NCBI RefSeq assembly: GCF_001202035.1
Contig: NZ_LGHT01000036.1
Span: forward strand, 124,001-188,000
Reading direction: 5' to 3'
Source of the DNA: Pseudorhodobacter wandonensis
GTDB taxonomy: Bacteria; Pseudomonadota; Alphaproteobacteria; Rhodobacterales; Rhodobacteraceae
Length of the DNA: 64,000 bases
The position numbers and the translations under genes were made by a program. The notes beneath the pieces are model-generated. The model ran no database searches and was not told where the DNA came from. It saw only the letters and a list, made by a program, of their open reading frames with translations. How positions within the stretch are numbered: the stretch's first letter is position 1; each line of letters opens with the position of its first letter. Positions 29,576 through 38,778 of the stretch are shown one piece after another.

Positions 29576-31180
29576 GTGAGCCGTGGGTTTTTAGCAGGGG
29601 CAGGGTGGGGCACCGTGGTTGCGGGGCTGGGCCTTGTCGTGGCGTCGCAGGTCACGGATCTGGGTATGGAATCGGAAAGATCGGCGGCTGTCACCGGTGA
29701 ATCAGCAGTGACAGCGCCAGCCGTTGTTGAACCCGCGGCCTCGCCTTTGGTCCAAGAGCCGGCCGTGACCTTGCCTGCAGAAACGATGCAAGTACCAGAT
29801 GTGCCGGAAAATACCGCCCCCGCGATGCCGCTACCCAATTCGGATGCCGAGGCAAAGCCCGATGTTCCGCAGCAAACCGCATCGCCAAGCACGGTGACGC
29901 CACCCGCAACGGTTGGGCCAGAAAAAATGGGCGCCGATACTTTGGGTTCCGATGATCTGGGCGATGTGGCTGCCAATACGCCCGAAGTTTTGCCCGAGGC
30001 GAAAACGGCTTTGGACGCTCGCCCAGAACCGGTGTCAGGATTGGCCCCGATTGTGCCAAGCAGTGAAAACCCTGCACCAAATGAAGCCGCGATGGCGGTA
30101 GCAGAGGCCCCGCAACCAGCGGCCGCAGATGTTGCGCCAGAATCTGGCCAGTCAGTCGTTGAGCCTAGCCCCGAGGCAATTCCTGCGCCGCAAACTGAGC
30201 CTGAGCAAGCAACTGGTGAAGCCGGGTCATCTGCTATGGAAACGGCCGTCGCACCTGAAATAAAGCCAGACACAGCGCCTGCCGAAACGGAGCAGCCAGC
30301 CATCAAAGCACCAGAGGCCGGGCAGCCAGATGTGCCTGTGCCCGAGGCCGTCGCACCCGAAGTTGAAATTGTTGTGATGGACCCGCCAGCGTCGCGCCCT
30401 GCACCGGGGTTTACGGGGGTAGACGGGGTAACAACAGGGCGTTTGCCGTCGATCGGTGCAATACCTGCGACATCGCAAGATCCGGCTACGGCTGCTGATA
30501 TAGACTTGCCGCCGATTGAGCGATTTGCGCGCAAGTTTGAAAACACATCGCAAAAGCCTCTGTTCGCCATTTTGCTGCGCGATACAGGTGGGCCGGATAT
30601 TGACCGCGAGGCCTTGGCTGCGATTCCATTTCCGGTGTCATTTGTAATTGACCCAACTTTGCCCGATGCGGCTGTTGCAGCCGACATCTATCGTGCTGCG
30701 GGACAAGAGATTTTGATTCTTGGGTCGGGTATTCCGGCAGGGGCAACAGCGTCGGATCTGGCAGTAAGCCTTGAGGCGATGGACAAAATTCTGCCCGAGG
30801 CCGTCGGGGTTGTGGATCAGGAAGCAGATGGATTCCAAGGCAACCGCACTTTGGCGACGCAAGTGCTGGCCTTGGTGGCTGATCAAGGCCGGGGCCTGAT
30901 ATCCTGGGATAAAGGCTTGAATGCTGCGGCGCAGGTCGCGCAGCGAGAAGGGGTCCGCAATGCAGTGATTTTCCGGTCTATGGATGGCGCGGATGAAAAA
31001 AGCGCTGTAATCCGGCGCTATCTGGACCGGGCGGCCTTTAAGGCGGCGCAGGATGGCCGCGTGGTGGTTGAAGGCACAACCCGGCCGGAAACCGTAAAGG
31101 CATTGCTGGAATGGGCGGTCGAAGGACGGGCGGCGACGGTGGCGATTGCACCTGCAACTGCCGTGATGACGTCGCAGTAA
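29576..31180 (+). CDS. Divergent polysaccharide deacetylase-like protein with long Pro/Ala/Glu linker
   Basis: A 534-residue protein with three parts: an N-terminal hydrophobic anchor (about residues 5-25), a very long linker rich in P, A, E and V (about 30-310), and a C-terminal domain (about 320-534) of the divergent polysaccharide deacetylase (YibQ) fold, probably in the periplasm. In the canonical family the metal site uses D-D-L-G, an H-L-P-M-E-P block and N-N-H-M-G-S. Here the corresponding pieces read LLRDTGG, ILGSGIPAG and VVDQEADGF, so the histidines seem lost. The protein may bind glycans rather than hydrolyse them. The start is GTG 29576 with GGAGGG eight bases upstream; it diverges from trpG and converges on trpE. 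Confidence 0.78.
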   Translation: MSRGFLAGAGWGTVVAGLGLVVASQVTDLGMESERSAAVTGESAVTAPAVVEPAASPLVQEPAVTLPAETMQVPDVPENTAPAMPLPNSDAEAKPDVPQQTASPSTVTPPATVGPEKMGADTLGSDDLGDVAANTPEVLPEAKTALDARPEPVSGLAPIVPSSENPAPNEAAMAVAEAPQPAAADVAPESGQSVVEPSPEAIPAPQTEPEQATGEAGSSAMETAVAPEIKPDTAPAETEQPAIKAPEAGQPDVPVPEAVAPEVEIVVMDPPASRPAPGFTGVDGVTTGRLPSIGAIPATSQDPATAADIDLPPIERFARKFENTSQKPLFAILLRDTGGPDIDREALAAIPFPVSFVIDPTLPDAAVAADIYRAAGQEILILGSGIPAGATASDLAVSLEAMDKILPEAVGVVDQEADGFQGNRTLATQVLALVADQGRGLISWDKGLNAAAQVAQREGVRNAVIFRSMDGADEKSAVIRRYLDRAAFKAAQDGRVVVEGTTRPETVKALLEWAVEGRAATVAIAPATAVMTSQ

Positions 31181-31201
31181 CGTGGCGGCAGCGCTGGCAT
31201 G

Positions 31202-31229
31202 AAAAAAGGGGCCGGTTGGCCCCTTTTTT
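31202..31229 (-). terminator. Bidirectional terminator between trpE and the deacetylase-like gene
   Basis: AAAAAAGGGGCC and GGCCCCTTTTTT pair perfectly over 12 bases with a GGTT loop. The stem has a poly-T end on either strand and lies between two convergent genes. Confidence 0.92.
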
Positions 31230-31249
31230 GTTGCACAGGAAATACAGGA

Positions 31250-32758
31250 TCAGTGGTTGCCGCTGGCAAACAGCCCTGCATCCTCTGCCGCTTTGCGTAG
31301 GGCATTGGATTTGTTGACGGTTTCTTCAAATTCGGCCTGCGGGTCGCTGTCATAGACCACACCGCCACCAGCCTGAATATAAAGCCGTTCATCTTTCAGC
31401 ACAGCGGTACGCAGGGCGATGCAAAAATCCATCTCGCCATTGGCGGCGAAATAGCCCACGCCGCCGCCATAAACGCCGCGCTTTTCCGGCTCTAGCTCAT
31501 CAATGATTTCCATGGCGCGGACCTTGGGCGCACCCGAAACCGTGCCTGCGGGCATACCCGCCAACAGGGCCGAAAGCGCATCTTCACCATCGGAAATTTC
31601 GCCCACCACGTTCGACACAATATGCATCACATGGCTGTAGCGCTCGACAATGAATTCCTCGGTTGGATGTACGGTGCCGATTTTGGCCACGCGGCCCACA
31701 TCATTGCGGCCCAGATCCAGCAGCATCAGATGCTCGGCCAGTTCCTTTTGATCCGAGATCAGGTCCAGCTCATTCGCGCGGTCTTCCTCAGGCGTGGCAC
31801 CGCGTTTGCGCGTGCCGGCAATCGGGCGCACCGTTACCTCGCCATCGCGGAGACGCACAAGAATTTCAGGGCTGGCGCCGATAACCTGGAACCCGCCAAA
31901 GTTGAAGAAAAACATGAACGGCGACGGGTTGGTGCGGCGTAGCGACCGGTAAAGCGCGAAAGGCGGGGCCTCAAAGCGTTGGGTCCAGCGCTGTGACGGT
32001 ACGACCTGAAAGATATCGCCTGCGCGGATGTATTCCTTGGCGGCCTCAACGGCCTGCAAATAGCCTTGATGGGTAAAGTTGGAAACCGCCTGACCCACAG
32101 GCGCGACTTGACCATAGTCACGGTCGGCGCGTGGTGCGCGGTCAAGATCACGCAGGGCGTCCATCACGCGTTCGGCGGCTTGGGCATAGGCGGCCCGCGC
32201 CGACAGGCCCGAGGCAGCCCAAGCGGGTGCCACGACCGTCACCTCACCTTTGACCCCGTCCAGCACGGCCACGACCGAAGGGCGCATCAACACAGCATCG
32301 GGCAGGCCCAGCGGGTCGGGGTTTACATTGGGCAGGTGTTCCACCAACCGGATCATATCATAGCCCAGATAACCAAACAGGCCCGAAGCAATGGCCGGCA
32401 AATCGGCAGGCATGTCGATCGCGCTTTCCGCGATCAAAGCGCGCAGGCTTTGCAGTGGCTCGGCAGGGTCTGGCAAATAGGCCGATTGGTCAAAGCGGGC
32501 TTCACGGTTAATTTCAACCGCTGTGCCATTGCAGCGCCAGATCAGATCGGGCTTTAGGCCCACGACCGAATAGCGCCCGCGAATCTCGCCTCCGGTGACA
32601 GATTCGAGCATGAACGTATCGCCGCGCGCCTCGCCCAATTTCAGCATAAGCGAAACAGGCGTATCAAGATCGGCCGGAATACGGGCATAGACCACCTGGT
32701 TTTGCCCTGCGGCCCATGCTTTTTCAAAGCTGGCGAATTCGGGGATTAGCTGTGCCAT
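31250..32758 (-). CDS. trpE: Anthranilate synthase component I
   Basis: A 502-residue chorismate-utilising enzyme, the first committed step of tryptophan synthesis, working with TrpG. The feedback-inhibition element appears as MLESVTGGEIRGRYS (about residues 51-65). The chorismate-binding half has FFNFGGFQVIGASPEILV, RPIAGTRKRG, DLGRNDVGRV, AGMPAGTVSGAPKVRAME and GVYGGGVGYF. The start lies nine bases after the ppiD stop, so it is probably co-transcribed with ppiD. No leader peptide rich in tryptophan was seen upstream. Confidence 0.97.
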   Translation of the reverse strand: MAQLIPEFASFEKAWAAGQNQVVYARIPADLDTPVSLMLKLGEARGDTFMLESVTGGEIRGRYSVVGLKPDLIWRCNGTAVEINREARFDQSAYLPDPAEPLQSLRALIAESAIDMPADLPAIASGLFGYLGYDMIRLVEHLPNVNPDPLGLPDAVLMRPSVVAVLDGVKGEVTVVAPAWAASGLSARAAYAQAAERVMDALRDLDRAPRADRDYGQVAPVGQAVSNFTHQGYLQAVEAAKEYIRAGDIFQVVPSQRWTQRFEAPPFALYRSLRRTNPSPFMFFFNFGGFQVIGASPEILVRLRDGEVTVRPIAGTRKRGATPEEDRANELDLISDQKELAEHLMLLDLGRNDVGRVAKIGTVHPTEEFIVERYSHVMHIVSNVVGEISDGEDALSALLAGMPAGTVSGAPKVRAMEIIDELEPEKRGVYGGGVGYFAANGEMDFCIALRTAVLKDERLYIQAGGGVVYDSDPQAEFEETVNKSNALRKAAEDAGLFASGNH

Positions 32759-32767
32759 TTTATGCCA

Positions 32768-34645
32768 TTACCGAAATTGGGAATGCACGGCGTTGATTGC
32801 CGTATTGTTCAACGTAATGCCCGCATCCTGGGTCAGCGCATTTGAATAGAGCGTGAAGGCATCTTGCGACAAAGCCTGTTCAACCTGTGCCACAATTGCC
32901 CCTTTCAGGGCACTTGCATCTTCGCCTTCAGCCTCACCCGGGGTAATGGCCTGCAATTGAACCAAACCGACGTAGCCGGCCTCTTCTGCAGTCTTGCCTT
33001 CGATCACTTGGGTTTGGCCTTCCTCAAGCTTGAAGAGTGCTGTCAGCGCAGTCGCCGGAACGCCTTCGATTGTGCTGGAACGGGTGAGGTTGGGAATGAC
33101 TTCAGTCACGCCAAAACCAGCCAAAGAAGCGCCAGCATCGACCTTTGCTTTGATCTCGGCCGCAAGGCTCGAGAGCGCGTCTTGGGCGGCTTGCGCGCGC
33201 CAGTTGCTGTCTACAGCGTCACGGGTATCGGCAAAGGGAATCGGCGTTGGTGGCACGATTTCTTCGAGCCGGAGGGCGAAAATGCCACCGTCATCGGTTT
33301 GAATAACCGCAGGGAAATCGCCTTGAACGGCGTCTTGTGCGGCTTTGCGAAAGGTCGGATAGGCGGCCATGCCTTCGCTGGAGGTGGCGTTAAAATCGAT
33401 TTTGCCCAGCGTCATGCCAGAGTCTTTGGCCAGATCTTCGAGCGTGGCACCGCTGGCCAGTTGGTCGTCAACCGCCTCAATTTTATCGGCGATTGCGCGG
33501 CGCGCTGCGTCCATGGAGAGTTCGGCTGCCAGATCGGGGCGGGCCTCGTTAAAACTGGTGTTTTGGGCCGCCAGGATACCGTTCATCCGAAATAGCGCGG
33601 GCCCCAGGTCAGAGTCGAATGGGCCAACAATGCCCGGTTCTGTCAGGGCAAATACGGCTGGTCCGGCGGCGCCAAGATCGGCCTCTGAACGATCGCCCAA
33701 ATCGATATCAGACAGCTTTACGCCGCGATCAGCGACCAATGTTTCAAAGGGCGTGCCGGCATCGAGTTTGGCCTTTGCGGCCATTGCTGCATCTTGGGAT
33801 GGATACACCAGACGTTCAACCAAGCGGCGCTCTGGTTGAACAAACTCGGCGATGCGTTCGTCATATAGCTTGTGCAATGCGTCCTCATCCAATGCGACAG
33901 TGCCGGCAAGGTCTTCGGGCAGCAAAGAGGCATAGGTGATGCGGCGCGCTTCTGGGGCGGTGAATTGGGCAATATTATTTTCATAATAGGCTTTCAATTC
34001 CTCCTCGGTCGGGTCAGCGACTTTGGTTGCCAAATCGGCCTCGGTCAGATGCAGCAACTGCGCACTGCGGCGTTCCGAGATATAGGCGTAAAGTGTGTCT
34101 GTCAGGGCGGCGGGAGCCGCAAAGCCACCGCTGACCGCGCCTTGCAGCAAAGCACGCGACAGATCCTCGCGCATTTTGCTTTCATATTGTGCCTCGGTCA
34201 GTTTGTTGTTTTGCAAGGTGTAGCGATAGGCCTCGCGGTCAAATTGTCCCGATGACCCATGGAACGCATTGGTGCCAGTGATTTCTTTTGCGATCCGCGC
34301 ATCGCCGGCGGAAATGCCAATCCGGTCGGCCTCATTATCAAGGGCTGCTGCAAGGATCAGCTGTTGACGTACCTGTTGGTCAAGGCCCAAGGATTGCGCC
34401 TGCTGCATGGTGAGCGTAGTGCCGAATTGCGCCGAAAGCGCGTTCATCTGCTGTTGCAAGGCGCGGGCGTAATCGTTCACATCGATCTCGCGCTCGCCAA
34501 CTTTGCCGATGCTGCTGACGCCACCACCGAAGTTGGTAATGCCAAAGCCGCCGAGGCCAAGGACGAGCATTGCCATCAGCGCCCAGACGACGATGCTGGT
34601 ACCTTTACCCTTTTTGCGACGGGGTTCTTCGGTTGGATCTGCCAT
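32768..34645 (-). CDS. ppiD: Peptidylprolyl isomerase, PpiD type (SurA N-terminal domain)
   Basis: A 625-residue membrane-anchored folding factor. A basic cytoplasmic start (RRKKGKGTS) and one transmembrane helix (about residues 15-37) are followed by a SurA-like N-terminal chaperone region (VNDYARALQQQMNALSAQF) and a parvulin-like domain around residues 235-370. The C-terminus is long and helical. It acts in the periplasm next to the Sec translocon in E. coli. Conserved parvulin residues are weak, so isomerase activity is not assured. It precedes trpE by nine bases, an arrangement common in Rhodobacteraceae. Confidence 0.9.
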   Translation of the reverse strand: MADPTEEPRRKKGKGTSIVVWALMAMLVLGLGGFGITNFGGGVSSIGKVGEREIDVNDYARALQQQMNALSAQFGTTLTMQQAQSLGLDQQVRQQLILAAALDNEADRIGISAGDARIAKEITGTNAFHGSSGQFDREAYRYTLQNNKLTEAQYESKMREDLSRALLQGAVSGGFAAPAALTDTLYAYISERRSAQLLHLTEADLATKVADPTEEELKAYYENNIAQFTAPEARRITYASLLPEDLAGTVALDEDALHKLYDERIAEFVQPERRLVERLVYPSQDAAMAAKAKLDAGTPFETLVADRGVKLSDIDLGDRSEADLGAAGPAVFALTEPGIVGPFDSDLGPALFRMNGILAAQNTSFNEARPDLAAELSMDAARRAIADKIEAVDDQLASGATLEDLAKDSGMTLGKIDFNATSSEGMAAYPTFRKAAQDAVQGDFPAVIQTDDGGIFALRLEEIVPPTPIPFADTRDAVDSNWRAQAAQDALSSLAAEIKAKVDAGASLAGFGVTEVIPNLTRSSTIEGVPATALTALFKLEEGQTQVIEGKTAEEAGYVGLVQLQAITPGEAEGEDASALKGAIVAQVEQALSQDAFTLYSNALTQDAGITLNNTAINAVHSQFR

Positions 34646-34721
34646 GTGTTTTACCTTAAGAAACGCGGTTTTGCCCTATCTATGGGGTTAGACGGGCGGG
34701 GGCAAGCGAGGCTTGGCCGTC

Positions 34722-34776
34722 GCCGGGGGGCTTCACGCCCCCCAGACCCCCCGTGGGATATTTGTAAATAGATGAT
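34722..34776 (+). repeat. Intergenic repeat element, copy 2
   Basis: Begins GCCGGGGGGCTTCACGCCCC, then CCAGACC, CCCCGTGGGATATTTG and ends TAAATAGATGAT. Its reverse complement matches copy 1 almost base for base over the ATCATCTAT-ATATCCCACGG part. It lies 5 bases downstream of the aminotransferase stop codon. Confidence 0.78.
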
Positions 34777-34780
34777 AAGG

Positions 34781-35959
34781 TTAGAGATTCAGGGATTTGA
34801 GGCGGTTGAAGAATTCTGTAATTTCGGTGCCATCGATATTGGCAAAAGCGATGCGGAGTTGGCGTTTGCCGGCTGCGGAACCTGCGGGCTGAAACATGGT
34901 GCCGGGCAAGGTGAGCAGGCTGGCCTTTTGCACCAGCGTTTTGGCCAGTTGATCGGAGGGCAGCGCGTAAGGGTGTTCAACATAGGCAAAATAGGCGCCG
35001 CAACCGAGTAATTTCCAATCCGGCAGGGTTTTGAAGCCGTCTACCATTGCCCTGCGGCGAGAGAGGATTTCGAGCCGTTCAGTGGCGACCCATGCGGCAA
35101 GGTTTTGCATACCCCAAAGCGCGCCGATCTGGCCAAGTTGGTTTGGGCAAATCGCAACTGTGTCCAGGAATTTTTCAACCTGCATGAGACGGGATTCTGA
35201 CGCGACAATCGCACCTACGCGGTGGCCTGTGAGGCGGTAAGCCTTTGAAAAGCTGTAGAGATGGATAAGCGTGTCTGCCCATTGCGGATCTGTGAACAGC
35301 TGATGCGGGGCGCCTGTTCGGCTGTCAAAGTCGCGGTAGGTTTCGTCGACGATTAGCGCGAGGCCGCGTTCGCGCGCCAAAGCCATGAAATCGTCCAAGG
35401 TTTGGGCCGGATATTCGGCACCGCCCGGGTTGTTAGGGCTGACCAAAACGATCGCGCGGGTGTTTGGAGTGATAAGCGCAGCGGCATCGGCCGCCGAGGG
35501 AATAAGTCCCGCGCCAGTGGCGAGCGGTACGGTGTGCACCGCTTGCATATCAAGCCACATTTTATGATTGAAATACCATGGCGTGGGCAAGATTACCTCA
35601 TCCCCGGCGCCGGCCAGCGTAGACATAACGGCGGTGAAGGCCTGATTGCAACCTTGCGTAATAGCCACCTGATTTGGCTGAATATTTCCGCCGTAGGTCG
35701 CAGACCATTGCTGCGCAATTTCCGACCGCAGGGCGGGCAAACCAAGCACGGGACCATAAAGATGGGCCGCGTCATTGTGCAGTGCTGCCTCGGCAATCGC
35801 CTGTCGCAGTGCAAGGGGCGGCGGCTCGACCGGGGCGGCCTGCGAGACGTTTATCAAGGGACGTTCTGGCGGGAATTGCACACCATCGAGCCAGCGCCGC
35901 GCCTCCATCACGGGCGGGCTTTCGGTGGCGGCCATAGCAGGATTAAGGGGTGTTGGCAT
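34781..35959 (-). CDS. Class I/II PLP-dependent aminotransferase
   Basis: A 392-residue fold-type I aminotransferase. Cofactor-binding blocks are VSPNNPGGAEY, IVDETYRDFD and the Schiff-base lysine in YSFSKAYRLTGHRVGAIV (about residues 229-246). The order of blocks is that of the aspartate/alanine/aromatic aminotransferase group, but the substrate cannot be named. The start at 35959 (MPTPLNP) was preferred because GGAGCGCGCC precedes it. It is the last gene of a same-strand run that includes fabI, two LysE genes and gpt, 89 bases after gpt. Confidence 0.88.
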   Translation of the reverse strand: MPTPLNPAMAATESPPVMEARRWLDGVQFPPERPLINVSQAAPVEPPPLALRQAIAEAALHNDAAHLYGPVLGLPALRSEIAQQWSATYGGNIQPNQVAITQGCNQAFTAVMSTLAGAGDEVILPTPWYFNHKMWLDMQAVHTVPLATGAGLIPSAADAAALITPNTRAIVLVSPNNPGGAEYPAQTLDDFMALARERGLALIVDETYRDFDSRTGAPHQLFTDPQWADTLIHLYSFSKAYRLTGHRVGAIVASESRLMQVEKFLDTVAICPNQLGQIGALWGMQNLAAWVATERLEILSRRRAMVDGFKTLPDWKLLGCGAYFAYVEHPYALPSDQLAKTLVQKASLLTLPGTMFQPAGSAAGKRQLRIAFANIDGTEITEFFNRLKSLNL

Positions 35960-36048
35960 GGCGCGCTCCGGCATTTGGGTTCAGTTAAGCATATGCCGCG
36001 ATCAGGGGGGCGAAACCCGTTCGGACCCTGAGGCGGCTTAAGGCGGTT

Positions 36049-36552
36049 TTAATCTTTGCCGCGGTAGGGTTGGACATATTGCAGCGCCATATCCCATGGA
36101 AAGAAAATCCATGTGTCCTGGCTGACCTCGGTGATAAAGGTTTCGACCATCGGTCGGCCTTGGGGTTTGGCGTAGACGGTGGCGAAATGCGCTTTGGGAT
36201 AGAGCGCGCGCACCAGTTCCAGCGTCTTGCCCGTATCGACAAGGTCATCGACGATCAAGACGCCGGTTCCATCGCCCATCACATCGGCTTGCGGGGCTTT
36301 GATAACCTTGGCTTCGGCGCGCTCTTGGTGATTATAGCTTTTGACCGAAATCGTATCGACGACGCGGATATCAAGCTCTCGCGCGACGATCATCGCGGGC
36401 ACGAGGCCGCCACGTGTGATTCCAACCACAGCCTTCCATGCACCATTGTCCGGGCCTTTGCCATCTAGCCGCCAAGCCAAGGCGCGGGCGTCACGGTGAA
36501 TTTGATCCCACGAGATGTGGAAGCCTTTTTCGTGCGGCAAACGGTCAGTCAT
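36049..36552 (-). CDS. gpt: Xanthine-guanine phosphoribosyltransferase
   Basis: A 167-residue purine salvage enzyme that makes XMP or GMP from the base and PRPP. The PRPP-binding motif is [13 protein letters not shown] (about residues 98-110). The early DAR-x-L-A-W-R-L block and [10 protein letters not shown] are typical of bacterial Gpt, as is the length (E. coli 152). It lies 15 bases downstream of a LysE gene and is probably part of the fabI run. Confidence 0.93.
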   Translation of the reverse strand: MTDRLPHEKGFHISWDQIHRDARALAWRLDGKGPDNGAWKAVVGITRGGLVPAMIVARELDIRVVDTISVKSYNHQERAEAKVIKAPQADVMGDGTGVLIVDDLVDTGKTLELVRALYPKAHFATVYAKPQGRPMVETFITEVSQDTWIFFPWDMALQYVQPYRGKD

Positions 36553-36567
36553 GGTAGTCCTCTTTAC

Positions 36568-37182
36568 TTAGGTCGCGGCGATTTTCAGGCCAAGAATGGC
36601 AAGCATACCGCCAAAAGCCCGGTCGATGATTGTTTTCAGGTTGATATAGCCCGAGCGCGTCCGTTCAAAGGAAAAGATGCGTGCGACAAGAATATTCCAT
36701 AGAGCCTCGTTCAGGAACACCACTGTTAGCAGCGCGGCATAAACCCAGAGTGGGGTGTTCGGCGGCACGGTGCCTATGAAGATCGCCGAGAACAGAACGG
36801 CAGGTTTGGGGTTGGCCAATTGGGTGACAAACCCAAGCCGAAAGGCGGAAATTGCGGTGCGGGGCAGGCGGCTGGTTTGTGCCATATCCAACGGCTTGGC
36901 GGCATCGCGCCACATGCCCCATGCCATGTGCAACAGGTAAATCCCGCCAATGATTTTCAAGGCCCACAACAGGGCAGGTGCGGCCTGAAACACGATTGCA
37001 AGGCCAAAGAGTGCGGCCATAGCCCAGATTACCGCGCCGATGCCGATGCCGCAGGCCAGGAAAGTGCCGGTGCGAAGTCCCTCGGTCACACCAGTACGGG
37101 CAGACATAAGCACAGCAGGGCCGGGGCTGATCGCGGCCATAAGGTGCAAAAAGGCGACGGCTAGAAAAGCGGTTAATGTCAT
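36568..37182 (-). CDS. LysE family amino-acid exporter, copy A
   Basis: A 204-residue inner-membrane protein with about six hydrophobic helices. The N-terminal signature ISPGPAVLMSARTGV-x-x-G (residues 18-36) and the LGFVTQLANPKPAVLFSAIF block (about 115-134) define the LysE/RhtB family, which exports amino acids or related small metabolites. The substrate is unknown. The neighbouring copy B has the same motifs but the two differ clearly, so this is an old paralogous pair. The start is nine bases after the copy B stop. Confidence 0.9.
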   Translation of the reverse strand: MTLTAFLAVAFLHLMAAISPGPAVLMSARTGVTEGLRTGTFLACGIGIGAVIWAMAALFGLAIVFQAAPALLWALKIIGGIYLLHMAWGMWRDAAKPLDMAQTSRLPRTAISAFRLGFVTQLANPKPAVLFSAIFIGTVPPNTPLWVYAALLTVVFLNEALWNILVARIFSFERTRSGYINLKTIIDRAFGGMLAILGLKIAAT

Positions 37183-37191
37183 GGTGGCACT

Positions 37192-37797
37192 CTACAGGTT
37201 GAAAATAAGCAAGGCGGCAAGGGCCGTCAGGGCCACGGCAGCGGTGGTATCTATCCAGAATTTAGCCGCAAAATAGCGCTTGCGCATGGCGTTTGTCGAC
37301 ATTGAAATCGTGACGGTTGCGTACCAGAACAGCTCGGTCGCGAGCGCAGTGGCATAGATTGCCGCATAGATTGCAGCACCATGAGGATCGGGGAAAATGG
37401 TCAGGATGACGGCCGAATAAAACAGCGCAGGTTTCGGGTTGGACAGGCTGAGGATGACGCCACCAATGAACCCATCGCCAAAGCGGCGCTTGGCCGCAGG
37501 AGGCAATGGCTGTCGGGCTGCACGCCACAGGCCCCAAGCCATGTACAGCAGGTACAATCCGCCAAATATTTTTGCAGCCTGGAAGAGGGGTGGGTAGATC
37601 TTGAAAACTACGGCAAGGCCAAACAGCGCGAACAGGCACCAAAGCGATGCCCCGAAAGCAAGGCCGAGACCGTAGGGCAGGGCCTTATCGCGCCCTTGGG
37701 CCAGTGCCATTTGCGTGGCGGCAATAATGCTTGGCCCCGGCGACAGAATCGCCGGGGTGAGAACAGCTATCAGAGCCAGAAACGGCTCTGGGTTCAT
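37192..37797 (-). CDS. LysE family amino-acid exporter, copy B
   Basis: A 201-residue inner-membrane protein with LSPGPSIIAATQMALAQG (residues 18-35) and ILSLSNPKPALFYSAVI (about 114-130), the LysE/RhtB marks. Its ATG overlaps the fabI stop codon in an ATGA (37794-37797), so translation is probably coupled to fabI. The two LysE genes, gpt and the aminotransferase form one same-strand run; a link through amino-acid or nucleobase handling is possible but unproved. Confidence 0.9.
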   Translation of the reverse strand: MNPEPFLALIAVLTPAILSPGPSIIAATQMALAQGRDKALPYGLGLAFGASLWCLFALFGLAVVFKIYPPLFQAAKIFGGLYLLYMAWGLWRAARQPLPPAAKRRFGDGFIGGVILSLSNPKPALFYSAVILTIFPDPHGAAIYAAIYATALATELFWYATVTISMSTNAMRKRYFAAKFWIDTTAAVALTALAALLIFNL

Positions 37798-38624
37798 TCG
37801 GCACCTTTTTGGGCCTTGGCGGTGACAACGTCGATATCGGGCGCATCAACAGCTTTCATACCAACGACGTGATAGCCTGCGTCAACATGCAGGTTTTCAC
37901 CTGTAGTGCCCGAACCAAGATCGGACAGCAGGAACACAGCGGCTTTGCCTACCTCATCTTGGGTCACGTTGCGACGCAGGGGCGAGTTCAGTTCATTCCA
38001 GCGCATGATATAGCGGAAATCGCCAATACCCGATGCGGCCAGCGTTTTGATCGGGCCTGCGGAAATCGCGTTGCAGCGGATGCCGTCTTTGCCCAGATCC
38101 TCGGCGATGTATTTTACCGATGCCTCAAGCGCCGCTTTGCACAGGCCCATGACGTTGTAATGAGGCATTACCTTTTCCGCGCCATAGTAGGTGAGCGTCA
38201 GCAAGCTGCCACCGGGGTTCATGATCGCTGCGGCGCGTTTGCATACGGCGGTAAAGGAATAGACGGAAATATCCATCGACATCAGAAAATTGTCGCGCCC
38301 TGTGTCAACGTAACGGCCGCGCAGCTCGTTCTTATCCGAAAAGCCGATGGCATGTACGACGAAATCAATGCTGCCCCAAACCTCTTTCAGGTGTTCGAAT
38401 ACCGCGTCCAGTGACGCTTCATTGGTGACATCACATTCGATCATCACCGAAGAGCCGACAGAGCTTGCCAAAGGCTCTACCCGCTTTTTCAGCTGTTCGC
38501 CTTGGTATGAAAACGCAAGCTCGGCCCCTTGGTCGGCGCAGGCTTTGGCGATGCCCCAAGCGATGGATTTGTCGTTCGCAAGGCCCATGATGAGCCCGCG
38601 CTTGCCTGCCATTAATCCTGCCAT
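37794..38624 (-). CDS. fabI: Enoyl-[acyl-carrier-protein] reductase (NADH)
   Basis: A 276-residue short-chain dehydrogenase-type enzyme, the last reduction of each fatty-acid elongation cycle. FabI-specific features are the N-terminal MGLANDKSIAWGIAKAC (nucleotide site), FSYQGEQLKKRVEPLA, CDVTNEASLD, the YYGAEKVMPHYNVMGLCKAALE block with the Tyr-x6-Lys catalytic pair, and SAGPIKTLAASGI. The start at 38624 follows TGGGGGAAACT; longer upstream frames lack family similarity. It heads the LysE-LysE-gpt-aminotransferase run and is divergent from pdxH. Confidence 0.96.
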   Translation of the reverse strand: MAGLMAGKRGLIMGLANDKSIAWGIAKACADQGAELAFSYQGEQLKKRVEPLASSVGSSVMIECDVTNEASLDAVFEHLKEVWGSIDFVVHAIGFSDKNELRGRYVDTGRDNFLMSMDISVYSFTAVCKRAAAIMNPGGSLLTLTYYGAEKVMPHYNVMGLCKAALEASVKYIAEDLGKDGIRCNAISAGPIKTLAASGIGDFRYIMRWNELNSPLRRNVTQDEVGKAAVFLLSDLGSGTTGENLHVDAGYHVVGMKAVDAPDIDVVTAKAQKGAE

Positions 38625-38778
38625 AGTTTCCCCCAAGTCATTTTCGGTATGTTGATCGCTGGTGTAGGCGATACTAGATGCCGCATCAAGTGTCGTGGGG
38701 CAAGGGCTTGCACTTGGCTGCCTAGGGGTTAGGCTTAGGAATGGACTGCACCTAAAACGTGTGCGGCAGATCGGGGTC

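Noticed and set aside
29488-30687. A 399-codon minus-strand frame rich in S, G and A
   Set aside because: It is the reverse of the Pro/Ala/Glu linker region; low complexity produces open frames on both strands.
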